DNA of 64,000 bases from assembly GCA_951799425.1 (NCBI GenBank), contig OX637391.1, positions 14,627,051-14,691,050 of the forward strand, written 5' to 3'. A model generated the notes under the pieces. The model searched no databases, was not told the origin of the DNA, and saw only the letters and a list, made by a program, of their open reading frames with translations. Below are positions 48,218 to 59,530 of this stretch, piece by piece. Both the position numbers and the translations under genes were made by a program. Every line of letters starts with the position of its first letter. The first letter of the stretch is position 1. Source of the stretch: Ilex aquifolium (Eukaryota > Streptophyta > Magnoliopsida > Aquifoliales > Aquifoliaceae).

Positions 48218-51014
48218 CTAAGATCTTGAAGGGGCAGGAGGGGAAGAGCCTGGGAGGTCAGTAGTGGGAGTGCTTGTTGGGCCAGCAGATGAAGCCTCTG
48301 GCAGGGCAACAGGTGAAGTCTCTGGCAGGATGACAGTTGAAGCCTCTGGTAAAACAGCAGTTGAAGTCTCTAGAATAGCTAATGGAGCAGGAACCCCGAC
48401 TTCTGTTAAAGCTCTCGTCACCAGGTCAGCAGAGAAAGGGGTAGGAGCCAGGGAAGCTTCAGAAGTACCCGCGGTAATAGCAGATACAGAGATGGGAATA
48501 CCTTGAGCTTGAACCTCAGCAGATGAGGTAGGCAGCTCAGAACCCGCGGGGACACCTTCGGAGGCAAGTGCTGAGCTAGGTACCTTTGCCTCCTCGTCAA
48601 CCGAAGCCTTAGCCGGAACGTCAAAGTTGAATTCAAGATCAGGATAGGTCTCTTCGGCTATCTCTTGAAAAGCAATCCATCATTTGGCCCACCTGGTAAC
48701 GACATCGTCCTTGAGCTTAGCAACCAGATCATCCCTCTCTTTAACAGTTGTTCTCTGGACTTCAAGCTCAGCAAGCAAGACGTCGTGTGCATCTCTCAAC
48801 ACACTATATTCTCTTTTCATCTCGTTTTAAGAGCTCAAAGCCTCAAACTTCTTCTGGTTTACCTTGACCCAAGCTTCGGTCTTGAGTTTGTGCTCCTCCG
48901 AGACCTTTTTGAGGTCGTCCTTACTCTTCTTATCTTCTTCTACGGCTTTCTTCTTCTCCGCCTCCAAGTTCTGAATGTAAGAAGCATGTTTCTCCTAATG
49001 CTCTCGAAGACTCAGAAGTTGGGCTTGTATGTCATCATTGGCAAAGGTCAGCTCTGCGGCTTTAAATTCCCACGCCTTGGCCGCCTTAACAGAACTCTCC
49101 ATAGAACGGATTCGACTCGGCAAACCCCTCACATGTATAGCAAGCTGAGGAGTAATACGATCAGACACAAGGAATAAAAGAAAAGACAAGCATAAGGAAG
49201 GAGCTTAAAGAAAAATGACAAGCGCTTACAGTCGTAGTTCCGTGGAGAGCTGAGTTGATGGAGCTCTCAAGGGGCATAGTGGCAGCCATCAGAACATCAG
49301 AATCAGGGATGATGGAAGTAATGGCACCCGCGGCAAGATCAATGCTGTCAAAAAGAGAATCTTCACTCCCTTATGCTTTAGGAAACACCTTTTTATCCAG
49401 CATGGAACTCGGTTGGGATGGCTGGGAGGTGTTTTCAGATGACCCAAGAGAAGGGGAGGCCAGCGGAAGATGAGGAATTAACCCCAGGGTCCTCTCAACC
49501 TCAGATGATGAAGGTGAGGTCTGGTCGTGTGCATGAGCTTTATCGGGAGCCTGCAGAGCCCCTGTTGAGGGAAAGATCTCAGGGGCTCGAGGGGAGCTCG
49601 ATGAGGGAGGAATAACTCCAGGAGTTGAAGCGAAAGAGCTCGATGGTTTAGAAGGGGCCCATGTAGTTGAGATAGGGAAGCTGGGGGGCAATCCCAAATT
49701 CTGCACTTTAGCTCGGGTAAGAGGAAGATGGTCAGAACCGACCTCTGCCTTGCGCTTGCTCCCACCCTTACCCTTTAACAAAGCTATCTTAGCCTTAAGT
49801 TCTTCTTGGGTTGGCTCCATCGAGGAAGAACCTAATAAAAAAAAATCAAAATCAAAAATCAAATCAAATCAAAACGAGCTAGTTAAGAAGGAACAGAAGA
49901 AAAAGGAAAATCAGAAATGAACAGGGCAAGGGGAACTGCTACCTGCCACCTCAGCTGTAGTAACTGAAAAAGGAATAGGTGCTTCGACAGAAAGAGGAGT
50001 GGGGGATTATATTATTACCCCAGGGGGGCTGAATCCGTGCTCTACAAGAACCCAAGGTCTGATGGGCTCAGAGTATCTCGTAGCAGAGCACCTTTCTAAC
50101 CTCAGTAGCACCTTCTCTTCCTCTACGCTAAGCTCAAAATGTTCACCTAGGAAACAGTACAAACAAAACAAAGTCAGAGAAAACCACAAAGCTCGATAAC
50201 AGTCAGGTTTGGATAAAGACTTACCCAGGTTCTCTGGAACAGACCAAGCCCTGGGGATTGGAAGAGTATCTGTCCTATCTGCAGGGTTGTATTCCCATTG
50301 TGAACCCTCCACGAAAAAGAACTATTTTTTCCAATGCTTATGGGAGCTCGGGGGATCAGAAATGATCACTTTAGCCTTTGTTCGTCTGGAGATATATAGG
50401 AAGCCTTCAGAAGCATTGTACTTGACATTGAAAAAGTGCGCGAGCAAGGGAATAGTAGGAACCCCAAGCTTGTGGACTTTGAAGAAGACAAGAAGACCCA
50501 CCAGGATCCCCCAGAAATTAGGTGGGAGCTGAGCAAGACAGACGTTGAAGTGCTAAAGAACACATTTTATGAAAGGGTGCAGAGGAAAGCGTAGACCATT
50601 CTCAAAGGCAGCCACAAAGAAGCAGACCTTCTTATGAACCTAGGAAACATATGGGGTATACTCATCTGGACACCAGTACTGAACCCCCAGAGGGAAACCA
50701 TAACGAGCACTCAAAACCTTCATAAGAGAGGGGCGTACCTCACTATGACCTACACGTTCTGCGAGACTGAAAGCAGATGACACCTCTAGAGCCGAAACAC
50801 CTACGCCACTCACTTTGCCCTTGCCCTTATTCGAATTTTTGACCAGGGGGGAAGTAGAGGGAGGCTCGATAATAGGAGCCTGGGCATCGACGGAGTCAAC
50901 ACCAGGGAAATTGTCGATCTCCTCTCCCACGGCCCCTAAGTCAGAATCCTCTTCGACTGAACGGTCTCCCAAGAGGGAAACAGAGGAAGGGGTGGCTCCA
51001 GAGGAAGCTGACAT
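48218..51014 (-). pseudogene. Antisense gene A of the Tat element, three introns
   Basis: Starts MSASSGATPSS at 51014. Exons 51014-50225, 50146-49943, 49832-49230 and 49144-48218 are joined by GT-AG introns of 78, 110 and 85 bp, each keeping frame. The N-terminal half (YGFPLGVQYWCPDEYTPY, then AAFENGLRFPLHPF, LPPNFWGIL and FFFVEGSQWEY) matches the plant 'putative gypsy type transposon' family. The middle is Ser/Pro-rich. Exon 4 opens a long coiled coil (KAAKAWEFKAAEL, then EAEKKKAVEEDKKSK) and the tail is Ala/Pro/Ser-rich. Frame is interrupted by about eight stops, all explicable by C-to-T change. Known of the lineage: extra genes downstream of pol, often antisense. What the protein does is not known; nuclease activity is not shown by any motif I can see. 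Confidence 0.75.
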
Positions 51015-51635
51015 AGTTGGGCAGGAAAAAGGAAGCTTGAAAGACTTGTAGAGGGGGGAATTTCAGAAAAATACTCCTTGAGGACTCTAGGGTCGACACA
51101 ACTGTGGGCAATGATAAAGATTCTAGCGGTGGAATAGGGGTCCAAAAAGTGGGGGAGATAAATCAGGGAAAGGCCTCTGTTCCTAAAATAATAGAATCGA
51201 AAAGTCTAAAAATGAAGAAACCACCTCAGACTCGAGGGATCCAGAACGAAAATAACAAGCAGAGAGCCAAGAACGTAACTAATCAGGGACGAATAGCAAG
51301 CCAAAGTTCGGAGGGAGCAAGCCACGCACACCAATTCGAAGGAAAAAGAGTTTCAGCAAAACCCTAAATTCGCCGAAGGATTGGGGGAAGTCTGAATCCG
51401 TAGGAAAGGTGGAAGATGGAAGGCTTGAAGATTCAAGAGGGAAAAATGGCCGTTAGTGTCAATTCAAAGGCATTTAAAGCTAACTGCACCAAGTGGGGAA
51501 TGTGCGTGGGAAACAAGGAAAAAAAATGAGTACCTGTAACCGTCAAAAATTTGTTCGCACAAGAACCGAGGTCGGCAATTGGAGGTCAGCTATAACCTGA
51601 TCTCAGCTCAGACCCTACCCAAGTTTACTTGGGAT

Positions 51636-51652
51636 AAGGGCTGGGGGGCAAC
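51636..51652 (+). other. Polypurine tract of the Tat element
   Basis: 'aagggctggggggcaac' sits directly before the 3' LTR. The truncated gypsy copy at the left window edge has a similar tract. Confidence 0.75.
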
Positions 51653-52225
51653 TGATAGTACCCAACATCAGTTCTAAGTGTAAGTTCAGCCCAAGATGTT
51701 AGATCGAGAGGTCAGCTCGGACCTCCAGAGCTCAGAGGATCAGAAAGCTCTGGATATCCCAACCGAAATTGTAGCCAAATCAATAGGGGAAGCAGCTGGA
51801 TGATAGCTGGCACCTCCCAACGGAAATCAAGCAATATCCCAAACGAGAAACCCTTAATTGATCAGGATCCCCTCCTAAGATTAAGGGGGATCCCATGAAT
51901 AGGGGCAAGGATCTCGGTAGAGATCCTTGAGGGTTAGGAGTAACATTATAAGTACTGTACATTACCCCAAGGAGAAGAAGGGTGAAAAAAACTATCTGTA
52001 AGCATTCCAAGATTGTCAATAAAGACAAAGGAGCAGGAGTCTCCATTAGAGAGTGGACTAGCTGAGCTCATCAGCCGGTGAACCACTATATTTCTACTGT
52101 ATCACACTCATTACACCTTGAATAATTAGAACATTCATCCACCAACTCATGAGCCTTGTAGCTCTGATCTATCCCATACAATTGAACCCTATCTCATTAT
52201 TCATTCGTGTAAAATAGCACCATCA
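51653..52225 (+). repeat. 3' LTR of the Tat element
   Basis: Matches 39825-40398 with about 18 substitutions by eye, largely C/T and G/A. Confidence 0.95.
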
Positions 52226-53269
52226 ATACTTATTGTTTGTCACTAAACACGCTCAGTGATTGGGATTTTAAAATCCTTATCTTGAGGACAAATTTGCCCC
52301 GAAATATTCTATGATATCTTTTGTAGATGGACATGATTTGCCTCCAAACTTGCCACAACACCATCTCTTTCCCCTACTTCGAGGGTCCTCGCTTCTTGTA
52401 ACTTCTATTCTTAAAAAGTAGTTTTTTTATTTTTCATTTCAACTCTCTCTGTCTGACTCATCGAGTTCATCATCTTCAATCCTCCATACATGTAAATATC
52501 CTAATCATAGATTGGAAAGTGGGTGGTGATCTGGAAATTAATGGGTTCTGTCTGTAGAGGTAGTGATGGGTATAGTATGTCATGATTTTGAAGGTTTTAT
52601 GGGTTCTTTTTGTAGAGGTGGCGATAGGTAATTAAACTCTTGATTTGTATATAATTTATAATTTTTAGAATTATTGACAAATGATAGTTTTAATTAATGT
52701 ATTTAATTTGAATTAATTTATTATCATGTTTGTTAAAATTAGACTACAATGAGATAATACTATTATAATCTCTCCTATGAATTATTTTTGTTGGGTCATG
52801 GTTTCCAATTAGCTAAATGCATGTTTAACAAATAATTTCAAAGTAAAAAATGGAAGGCTAAAATTGGAAAATTATTTATTTTTAGAATTCAGTTATATGT
52901 ACTTATCAAACAGTTTGATTTAATTCAGTATTTAATTTTCAGTGGATACCAAACAGTTTGTGAATAAAAAAATTCAGTACTCAACACTTAAAATTCCGCA
53001 TTCAGTTTTCAGAATTCAGCTTTCAGTTTTATCAAACACCACCTAAGTTTCTCTCTATAAATATTAAATGAAAGATATGGTGAGACAACTTATGTGATTA
53101 TAATTTAAATGTCCCAGGATCGATCACATAGATTGTTTGTGTTGTCTCATAAAGCATTTAGCTAATGTTACTCCAATTTAAGTAAAATGAATAAGTTTAG
53201 TAGTAAGAATGTCCAAAGAATGTAATAGATTCCTTATGTTCTGTTGCATAATGTTTTATGTTAATTTCA

Positions 53270-53690
53270 GACATTATTCTTGCAGTTGGTAAATTACGTA
53301 AATATCGAACCGACCCTGAAATGGATCATTACGAGCTTACAAGATATTTACAAGTTATGAATGATTATATGCTCACATATAAGAAGTCTAATCATCTAGT
53401 GGTGATTGACAATTATGAAAGTTAAATTGTGGCTTGCTTTGAGGCTACAATTTATGGATTATGGATGCGAAATTCTAATCTCAAGACTTGGAATTGTCGA
53501 CTTTATGGCCTAGCCGCTGGGAACTTATCGTGATAATTTCGCATATGTGCTTGCTAAGTCTCTATAAAGCATAATAGTATGAAGCTCATGATTGCAAATC
53601 CATTAAAGAAAGTGCTACTAAAGACATTTAAAGATGTTAACATAATGAGTCTTGATTGTAGCTCATGATGGATGTTCACTTAATGTTGTG
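53270..53690 (+). pseudogene. RNase H relic of the old Copia
   Basis: Reads LQVMNDYMLTYKKSNHLVVID in one frame, then VACFEATIYGLWMRN, typical of Copia RNase H. The block between them with the SDADFAG- and STMEAE-type catalytic segments is missing or scrambled. Continues the pol relic at 37245-39470. Confidence 0.75.
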
Positions 53691-54077
53691 GATTTTGCAT
53701 AATGATTATTTATTTGATACTTTCAGTTCTTATTCGAACTGTTTACGATATTTCTTGTTTTTCAGAATGTACGTACATGTATGAGATTGATTGAATGATA
53801 ACATGAATAGCCTTCGGCACAAGACATTATTGTTGGACCTTATTATATATATACTTCTCAATTAAAAATCGTGTTAGACAGGTTACTAGTGTTGTGGTAC
53901 ATGGAAGGGACTATGTCGTGTTAGTGATGTACAACCACCATGACTCGCATTAGTGGGTTGTTTAATTATAATATTATGATGACCAAATTAAGATAGTGAT
54001 GTATTGGATTTATGACGCAGTTATATAAACCTTACTAGACCCAATTGTAAGATAATCATATAGGCCAAGTGGGAGAA

Positions 54078-54550
54078 TGTAAGAAATAATGTGACCCACA
54101 TGATTTGACACATGTGATTTTACTGATTATTATCAAATAATTAATTTGGGTTATATAATGGTAAGGTACTAATCCTAATCTAACCGGTATAACTAATGGT
54201 TTCTAATTGGTCAATGAGAAGAAGTGGTTTCCTGATATTCTAATTTGATAGGAAGTGAAGTTTATGTTGAATTACGGAACCAGTCCTCTCTCTACCTATA
54301 AATATACACGTCTCATCGAGTTGTTTATCGTAAGAATAAAGGTCAGGAGAGAGAAACCGATTTCCGGGCTACACCAAAGGATGGTTTAATTCTTGATCAA
54401 GTAATTCAAGGTTTGCGATTATAGCTCCAGGTATGTTGATTATGATGTTATGATGTTTTTAATTTCGCATAATTGATATGTGAAAATCATAATTGTTCTA
54501 GATATTGGAATTAGAGTTTGATTGATTTCTTTGATCAAACAAAGTTTACA
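54078..54550 (+). repeat. 3' LTR of the old Copia
   Basis: Partner of 34942-35417, preceded by the polypurine tract at 54063-54077. Confidence 0.9.
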
Positions 54551-54854
54551 TCTCTCATACAAAAAATTAAAAATAAATTAATTGTTTAAAAAATTAATAC
54601 ATAAATAAAAAAACCCTCATTTAGTATTTTCGTTTTAGGCCTCAAATTGCCTTGATTCGCCCTTGTTGACGTGAAAAAAATCATAGAAGAAAACATATCG
54701 TATGAACGAATGATTCAATCCCTTCCCACTCACACAAGTTCTCTTCTATGGAAGAGGTTCCTCTTCTTCTATGTGAGTGTGCTTTGGGTTGGGGGTGGGG
54801 GTGAAGGGGTGGTGCACAGGAGCAAATGATCAAAATTTTATTTTGGTACATTAT

Positions 54855-55850
54855 TTTAATCATCTAGGAAATACAAACATTTTGGAAATATTTTGGATAC
54901 ATACTAGAAACGAATAAAAATTTGAAAATTTATTTCCAAAATATAACAAAACAATGGCCAAATATTCCGTGAAACACTTCAAAACATTATGAAATAATTG
55001 TGTAAACATGCCCGAAACATCTCAAAATATTCCAAAACACTTTGAAGTATTAGAATTTCGATTTTATCACTGCTTCGTTTCGGTCTCTTTGGAAACACAA
55101 ATGTTTCCAAAGAAAATTTTGATCTTTTATAAGAGTGGAGTTGAGAAAATCATAACAAAATATATTTCTTATTTGCCAAGCACATCACATCTACCCCAAC
55201 ATTGTTTTCACATTGTTATAAGCACAGCATGCAAAATTCTGCAGGCTACGGTTCTGAAGAAGCTCAAGCTGTCATAGGTTCAGGATAAATCCAACAGGCA
55301 TTTGGTGTGACCTAACCAAAGCTTGAATATTTAAAACATATAGCCCTAAATAACATATTTTACATATAGATCCAACTCATCCAACAGCCATTGTTTGAAT
55401 TTTTCAACACAAGCATCTTTCCGCGGAAATTACATACTTCCAACTAGCTGTATCTTTATACAGCATTTCAATTTTTCTTGTTGTCAGATATCTGTTACAT
55501 AAGGTAATGTTTGATCAAGTAATTGATGTGTCTATGACCTACAACAAAAAAGTGCTCTTATTGATGTTTTTTTTGTATATGTATTCTTGCCTATTAAAGA
55601 TTGAAATTTCGTTTCGAAACAGTTAATTATGAGAAAAAAAGTATACGATAGTACTTATTTTGAACTGTTTTGAAATATTTCGAGGTGATTCAAGATTATG
55701 AGAAAATAAGTCAAAGGAAACGGAAATAAGTTCCTATGTTTCCTTAGGCTATTAACGATCCTAATGTTTTGAAGTGTTTTGGAATATTTCGAGGTGTTTC
55801 AAGATGTTTTGACTAATGTTACGAATATTTCTATTTTCTCATAATTTTGA
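54855..55850. repeat. Imperfect inverted repeat with 'attttggaa' words
   Basis: About 54960-55070 pairs with about 55740-55850 (aatattccaaaacac against gtgttttggaatatt). It looks like a worn foldback element. No clean ends or target duplication. Confidence 0.5.
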
Positions 55851-56684
55851 CTTATTCAAATTTGGCTCATGTAACCACTTCCAACTTTTTAATAACTGCT
55901 TCAACTTTTATATATTTTTGTAAAATATCTAACATATTAGTAAGTAATTTCCTAATAATGTTAGGATTGGGTTGGGATATAGTTGACGGTGGGGGTGGGA
56001 GCAGGGGTGACGGTGAAGATGAAATGATATTACAAACTAGATGCATCGTAGGGGGCAGCCGATAGTACTTACCTATTCTAAATACACCTTATTCACCTCA
56101 TTGGCATTGATTTAAATCCAATTTATCAGTAAACTATATAAATCCAATTTGAAACCTTTTTTTTTTTGGTGCGGCAGTATTTCAAATGCTTCGCAAGTTG
56201 AACAAAGAGGTTGTATATGTTTGAAAAAAACCGTACTTATCATTCTATTTCAATGAAACTTATTCCAGCAATAGATATAATAGTAACTCCTTTAGTGGTT
56301 GAATATTGCATCGAGTTTCGTGCATTAGACTATTTTGTTTAAGAACTAGTAAGTGCACAAATACTTTGCAATTGGACCATTTCAAGTGATAGTTTTTATA
56401 TTTTTATTTTATATTTTTTATGAAATTATCACACTAATAGCATAATAAATGTGTAATTATGAATCAAAGTATATGTAGTGATATTAATATATAATTCCCT
56501 TATCTAGATAGGAGGGACTTAATTATTCAATGGTAAATTAATAAAACCGTACTATATTTAAAACGGTAAACACATGTTAAATTCCTTCAAACCAACTGCA
56601 TCGGTGAGGGAAAAAAAAAAATAGAAGAATGCGTTTGTACAGCATTATTAGAAGCACGTTTCGTTTGGGTATTAGTATAGGATA
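55851..56684. other. AT-rich intergenic sequence
   Basis: No gene or element recognised. Confidence 0.5.
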
Positions 56685-57586
56685 GAGCTTTTCCCCAAAC
56701 TCAGCCTCCCCACCATCTTTATTCTCAAACTCAGTCTGTTTTAAACTTATTTCTCAAACTCAATCTTTTTTTAAAAACGTCATTCGAAATGACGACTTCA
56801 TGAGTTAAAACGTCATTTGAAATGAAGTTTTAAAACTGAATTTTTTTTATTGAAAACGTCATTCAAAATGATGTTTTTAAAGGCGTCATTTTTAATGACG
56901 TTTTTTAAAATGAATTTTCAAACGGCAACCTAACAAGCGTCAAAAAAAATTGATGGGTAGAAAACGTCATTTAGAATGACGGTTTCTGTCACCACAAAAA
57001 CCTCAAGTGTCCCCTGCATCTTTCCTTGAACAAACACAGTGATGAAAAGTGCATACAGTAGTGTGATGTTTTGAGGAATCTCATACAGAAGCAACCCCTC
57101 AATGACTTGGAGGAATCTCATCCTTTCACCGAAAAAGCAAACTCAGCTCTCTCGTAGCCGGCCTCAAATATTCACGTAAGCTGCAAACTCAACTTGCAGG
57201 AAATACCGTCTCCCATTGTTGTGCTAAATTTTCATCATTTCTTCATTTTCCAGATTGTAGAAAGAACAGGGCATGCCATAACTGAAGTACAAAAACTCCA
57301 AGCAACCATTTCCTCTCCTATGTGCTTTGGAAAAAAAAAGTGAAACTCAACCATGGACCAACTTTTTGACTTTGCATTGTAAACTTTGGTTCCTTCCCTT
57401 GCATATAGTGATTTTTTTCTGGGGGACCGTAGCCGACAGCAGTTCAAATAGACAATGTTACGAAGAAGCTGACTTTCCTCTTGTTCTTGTAGTTACTGTT
57501 GAACATAGTAGTTAACTAGTTATGTTGAGAGTCCACTCTTTCTTGCCTCTTGTGTTTAAATTGTATCTACAGATACATCAACCGGC

Positions 57587-58234
57587 ATGGAGGACTTCGA
57601 CCTAGAATTGGACAGGATGGAATTAGTTGCAGCTGCGGCTGGTTACCACTATTATAATAGTTTAACTAAGCAGCGTTGTCGTAGTACGTCACCTGTAGGA
57701 CCTGAATTTATGACAAAACTACTGAATGGTGATGACAATTTATGCTGGGAAATGCTTAGGATGGATAAACATGTTTTTCACAAGTTATGTGGCACTCTTT
57801 GACAGAGTGCCATGCTACGTGACACAGCTGGTGTGATGATTGAGGAGCAGTTGGCTATTTTCTTGAACATTGTTGGTCACAATGAGCGTAACAGAGTAAT
57901 CCAAGAACGCTTTCAGCAGTCGGGTGAAACAATAAGCAGGCACACTGATATAGCAGCGTGTGTAATACATAATCACGTCCGATGCGAGGAGAGAAATGAT
58001 TGGCTGTTTAATAGTGTTGAAGGAGGCACAGTTGACGATGGTTTGCCTGATTTGGATGATCAACCTGGTATGCTTTTGGCTGCCTCTATACAAGAACAGA
58101 TTGCATCGTCATTAAGAGACTCGATTACTGCAGCAATGTGGAATGACTTTGAGAGTCCACTATTTCTTGCCTCATTCAAACACAACAAAGGGACATATTT
58201 CATATTCACCAACTCGACAACTCAATTCAACTAG
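57587..58234 (+). pseudogene. PIF/Harbinger-type transposase remnant lacking its catalytic core
   Basis: The N-terminal part (WEMLRMDKHVFHKLC, then GVMIEEQLAIFLNIVGHNERNRVIQERFQQSGETISRH) is the conserved start of plant HARBI1/ALP1-like proteins. It is followed at once by their C-terminal part (AACVIHNHVRCEERNDWLF...). The ~200 residues between, which hold the DDE catalytic triad, are missing. An in-frame TGA at 57800-57802 splits the open frame and is explicable by CGA to TGA. The start at 57587 (MEDFDLELDRME) is the first Met of the open frame. It cannot cut DNA; a role as a DNA-binding fragment is only speculation. An antisense frame at 60251-60499 is unassigned. Confidence 0.8.
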
Positions 58235-58694
58235 ACAAAAATAACATAAGAAACCAAGATGAGGAAAAAATCTGCAAAGAAGCCATTATGTATTGAAAAG
58301 ATTTCCATTTCATATTCACAATTTTCGGTATTTCAGAGATACACAAAATTTCCATGCCATCTTCAGCAGAGGTATTGCAACTATATTGCACATATGTTCT
58401 TTGATGATAACCAATGCTTCTTGTAGCATCAAACTCGTCAGAATTCACTCCCAGAACTGGAATTGAATCATCCATGGAATGGCTAGCCAGTCGTCTAGAT
58501 AACTTAAAACCTGCGATGTCTAAAGCTGTTAACCACTCAAGCTTCTTCTACCTATGAAGATATGAATGTTATTCTTGTAAACAGTGCACTGATTGATGGA
58601 CACAGACAAAATAAAAAGAAAATCATAGGTAAATTATTAGCCACAATACACATTATCAATATGTATGCCTTGTTAACTGTATCATATAAGATAC

Positions 58695-59530
58695 CATAGT
58701 TATCAAAATCGTACGATTCGCGATTCGATTCGTACGATTCGGTTCGATACAGGTACAAAACGATTCGTATCTTATAAGAGAATCGTTTTAGAGTTGAATC
58801 GCACCTGAATCGTACGATTCGTACGATTCGATTCGTATCTCACGAATCGCACGATTCAATCATTTTTTTTTAAACCTAATTTTTTGGCAAAACGACGTCG
58901 TTTTGTCCGCTAAACAGTAAAACAACGTCGTTTTGTTTGCAGAAGAACTCATGTTCTAATAAAAACTCAACATCTTTACTCGTTCTCTATTTGACGTCGT
59001 CTAAAACTCGTTTTGCGTTGTCTAAAGCTAAAGATCACGGCTAACGCTCTCGCATCATCGGTTGATTTTTGCTCTCAATTCTTTCATGGGTAGTTTGTTA
59101 GATTCTAATTTTTTGTTTCAAGATGTTGGCCCGTATGTTTTCTCCTAATAAATTTTCTTATTTGTTCTTTTTCCATTCATGTTTGTAACCTAATCTATAT
59201 TGGGTGTCACTATTTTGGTTCTTGAATAGCCATGGTTCTTTAATGAATTTTTTTTTCAAGTTGTTGAATTTGAAAATAATTAAGTAAAAGATAAAGATAA
59301 AACAAAAGGCTAGCATCTTTCCATTTAGACGACGTGATTATGTCAATTGATTATTTTTAGAATGCAATAATGTTCAATATTCAATATTTTGTCTATTTTA
59401 AATATGTAGTATTATTTTTTATTTTTGTTCAAATTTTGTGTCGAATCTTACGATTCACGATTCGATACGATTCACGATTCTCAAATTTAGGATTTCGATT
59501 CACGATACGAATCTCGATTTGACAACTATG
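58695..59530. mobile_element. hAT-type MITE with perfect 8-bp target duplication
   Basis: Ends 'catagttatcaaaatcg' and inverted 'cgatttgacaactatg'. The exact 8-bp duplication 'taagatac' is at 58687-58694 and 59531-59538. Subterminal regions repeat 'gattcgtacgattcg' in both orientations. Two 'aacgacgtcgtt'-type palindromes lie near 58890 and 58925. No coding capacity. Confidence 0.88.

Larger units (their letters stand above)
39825..52225 (+). mobile_element. Tat-lineage Ty3/gypsy LTR retrotransposon, 12.4 kb, structurally complete
   Basis: 574- and 573-bp LTRs, a perfect 5-bp target duplication 'atact' (39820-39824 and 52226-52230), a primer site at 40402-40419, Gag, protease, reverse transcriptase, two RNase H regions and integrase on the + strand. 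About 5.7 kb of extra sequence follows, with two genes on the minus strand. The second RNase H and the antisense genes are hallmarks of the Tat (Retand/Ogre-like) lineage. About 18 differences between LTRs by eye suggest moderate age. Every coding part now has stops or frame changes. Confidence 0.95.
39673..53043. mobile_element. Tourist-like MITE inside the old Copia, split by the gypsy element
   Basis: Ends 'ggggttgtttgataa' and inverted 'ttatcaaacaccacc', with a taa target duplication (39670-39672 and 53044-53046). The gypsy element takes up 39825-52225, so the MITE itself is about 960 bp. Its right part repeats 'attcag(t)ttt' words. No coding sequence. Confidence 0.78.
34942..54550 (+). 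mobile_element. Old degraded Ty1/copia element, split by later insertions
   Basis: LTRs at 34942-35417 and 54078-54550, a tRNA-Met-type primer site, a polypurine tract (54063-54077, 'ccaagtgggagaa') and pol relics define it. Flanking pentamers are 'tctcg' (34937-34941) and 'tctct' (54551-54555). It is interrupted from 39673 to 53043 by a Tourist-like element that itself holds a gypsy element. Without these the Copia is about 6.2 kb. The LTRs have diverged far more than those of the Copia at 8584, so it is older. Confidence 0.88.
33473..54665. mobile_element. hAT-type element forming the outer shell of a nested cluster
   Basis: The left end 'cagggccgacccaa' and right end 'ttgattcgcccttg' form an imperfect terminal inverted repeat. 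The flanks are 'tttacgtg' (33465-33472) and 'ttgacgtg' (54666-54673), an 8-bp target duplication with one change. Both inner margins share 'ggcctcaaat'. Its own sequence survives only in short pieces (33473-33490, 34608-34941, 54551-54665). It predates every insertion inside it. Confidence 0.6.
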
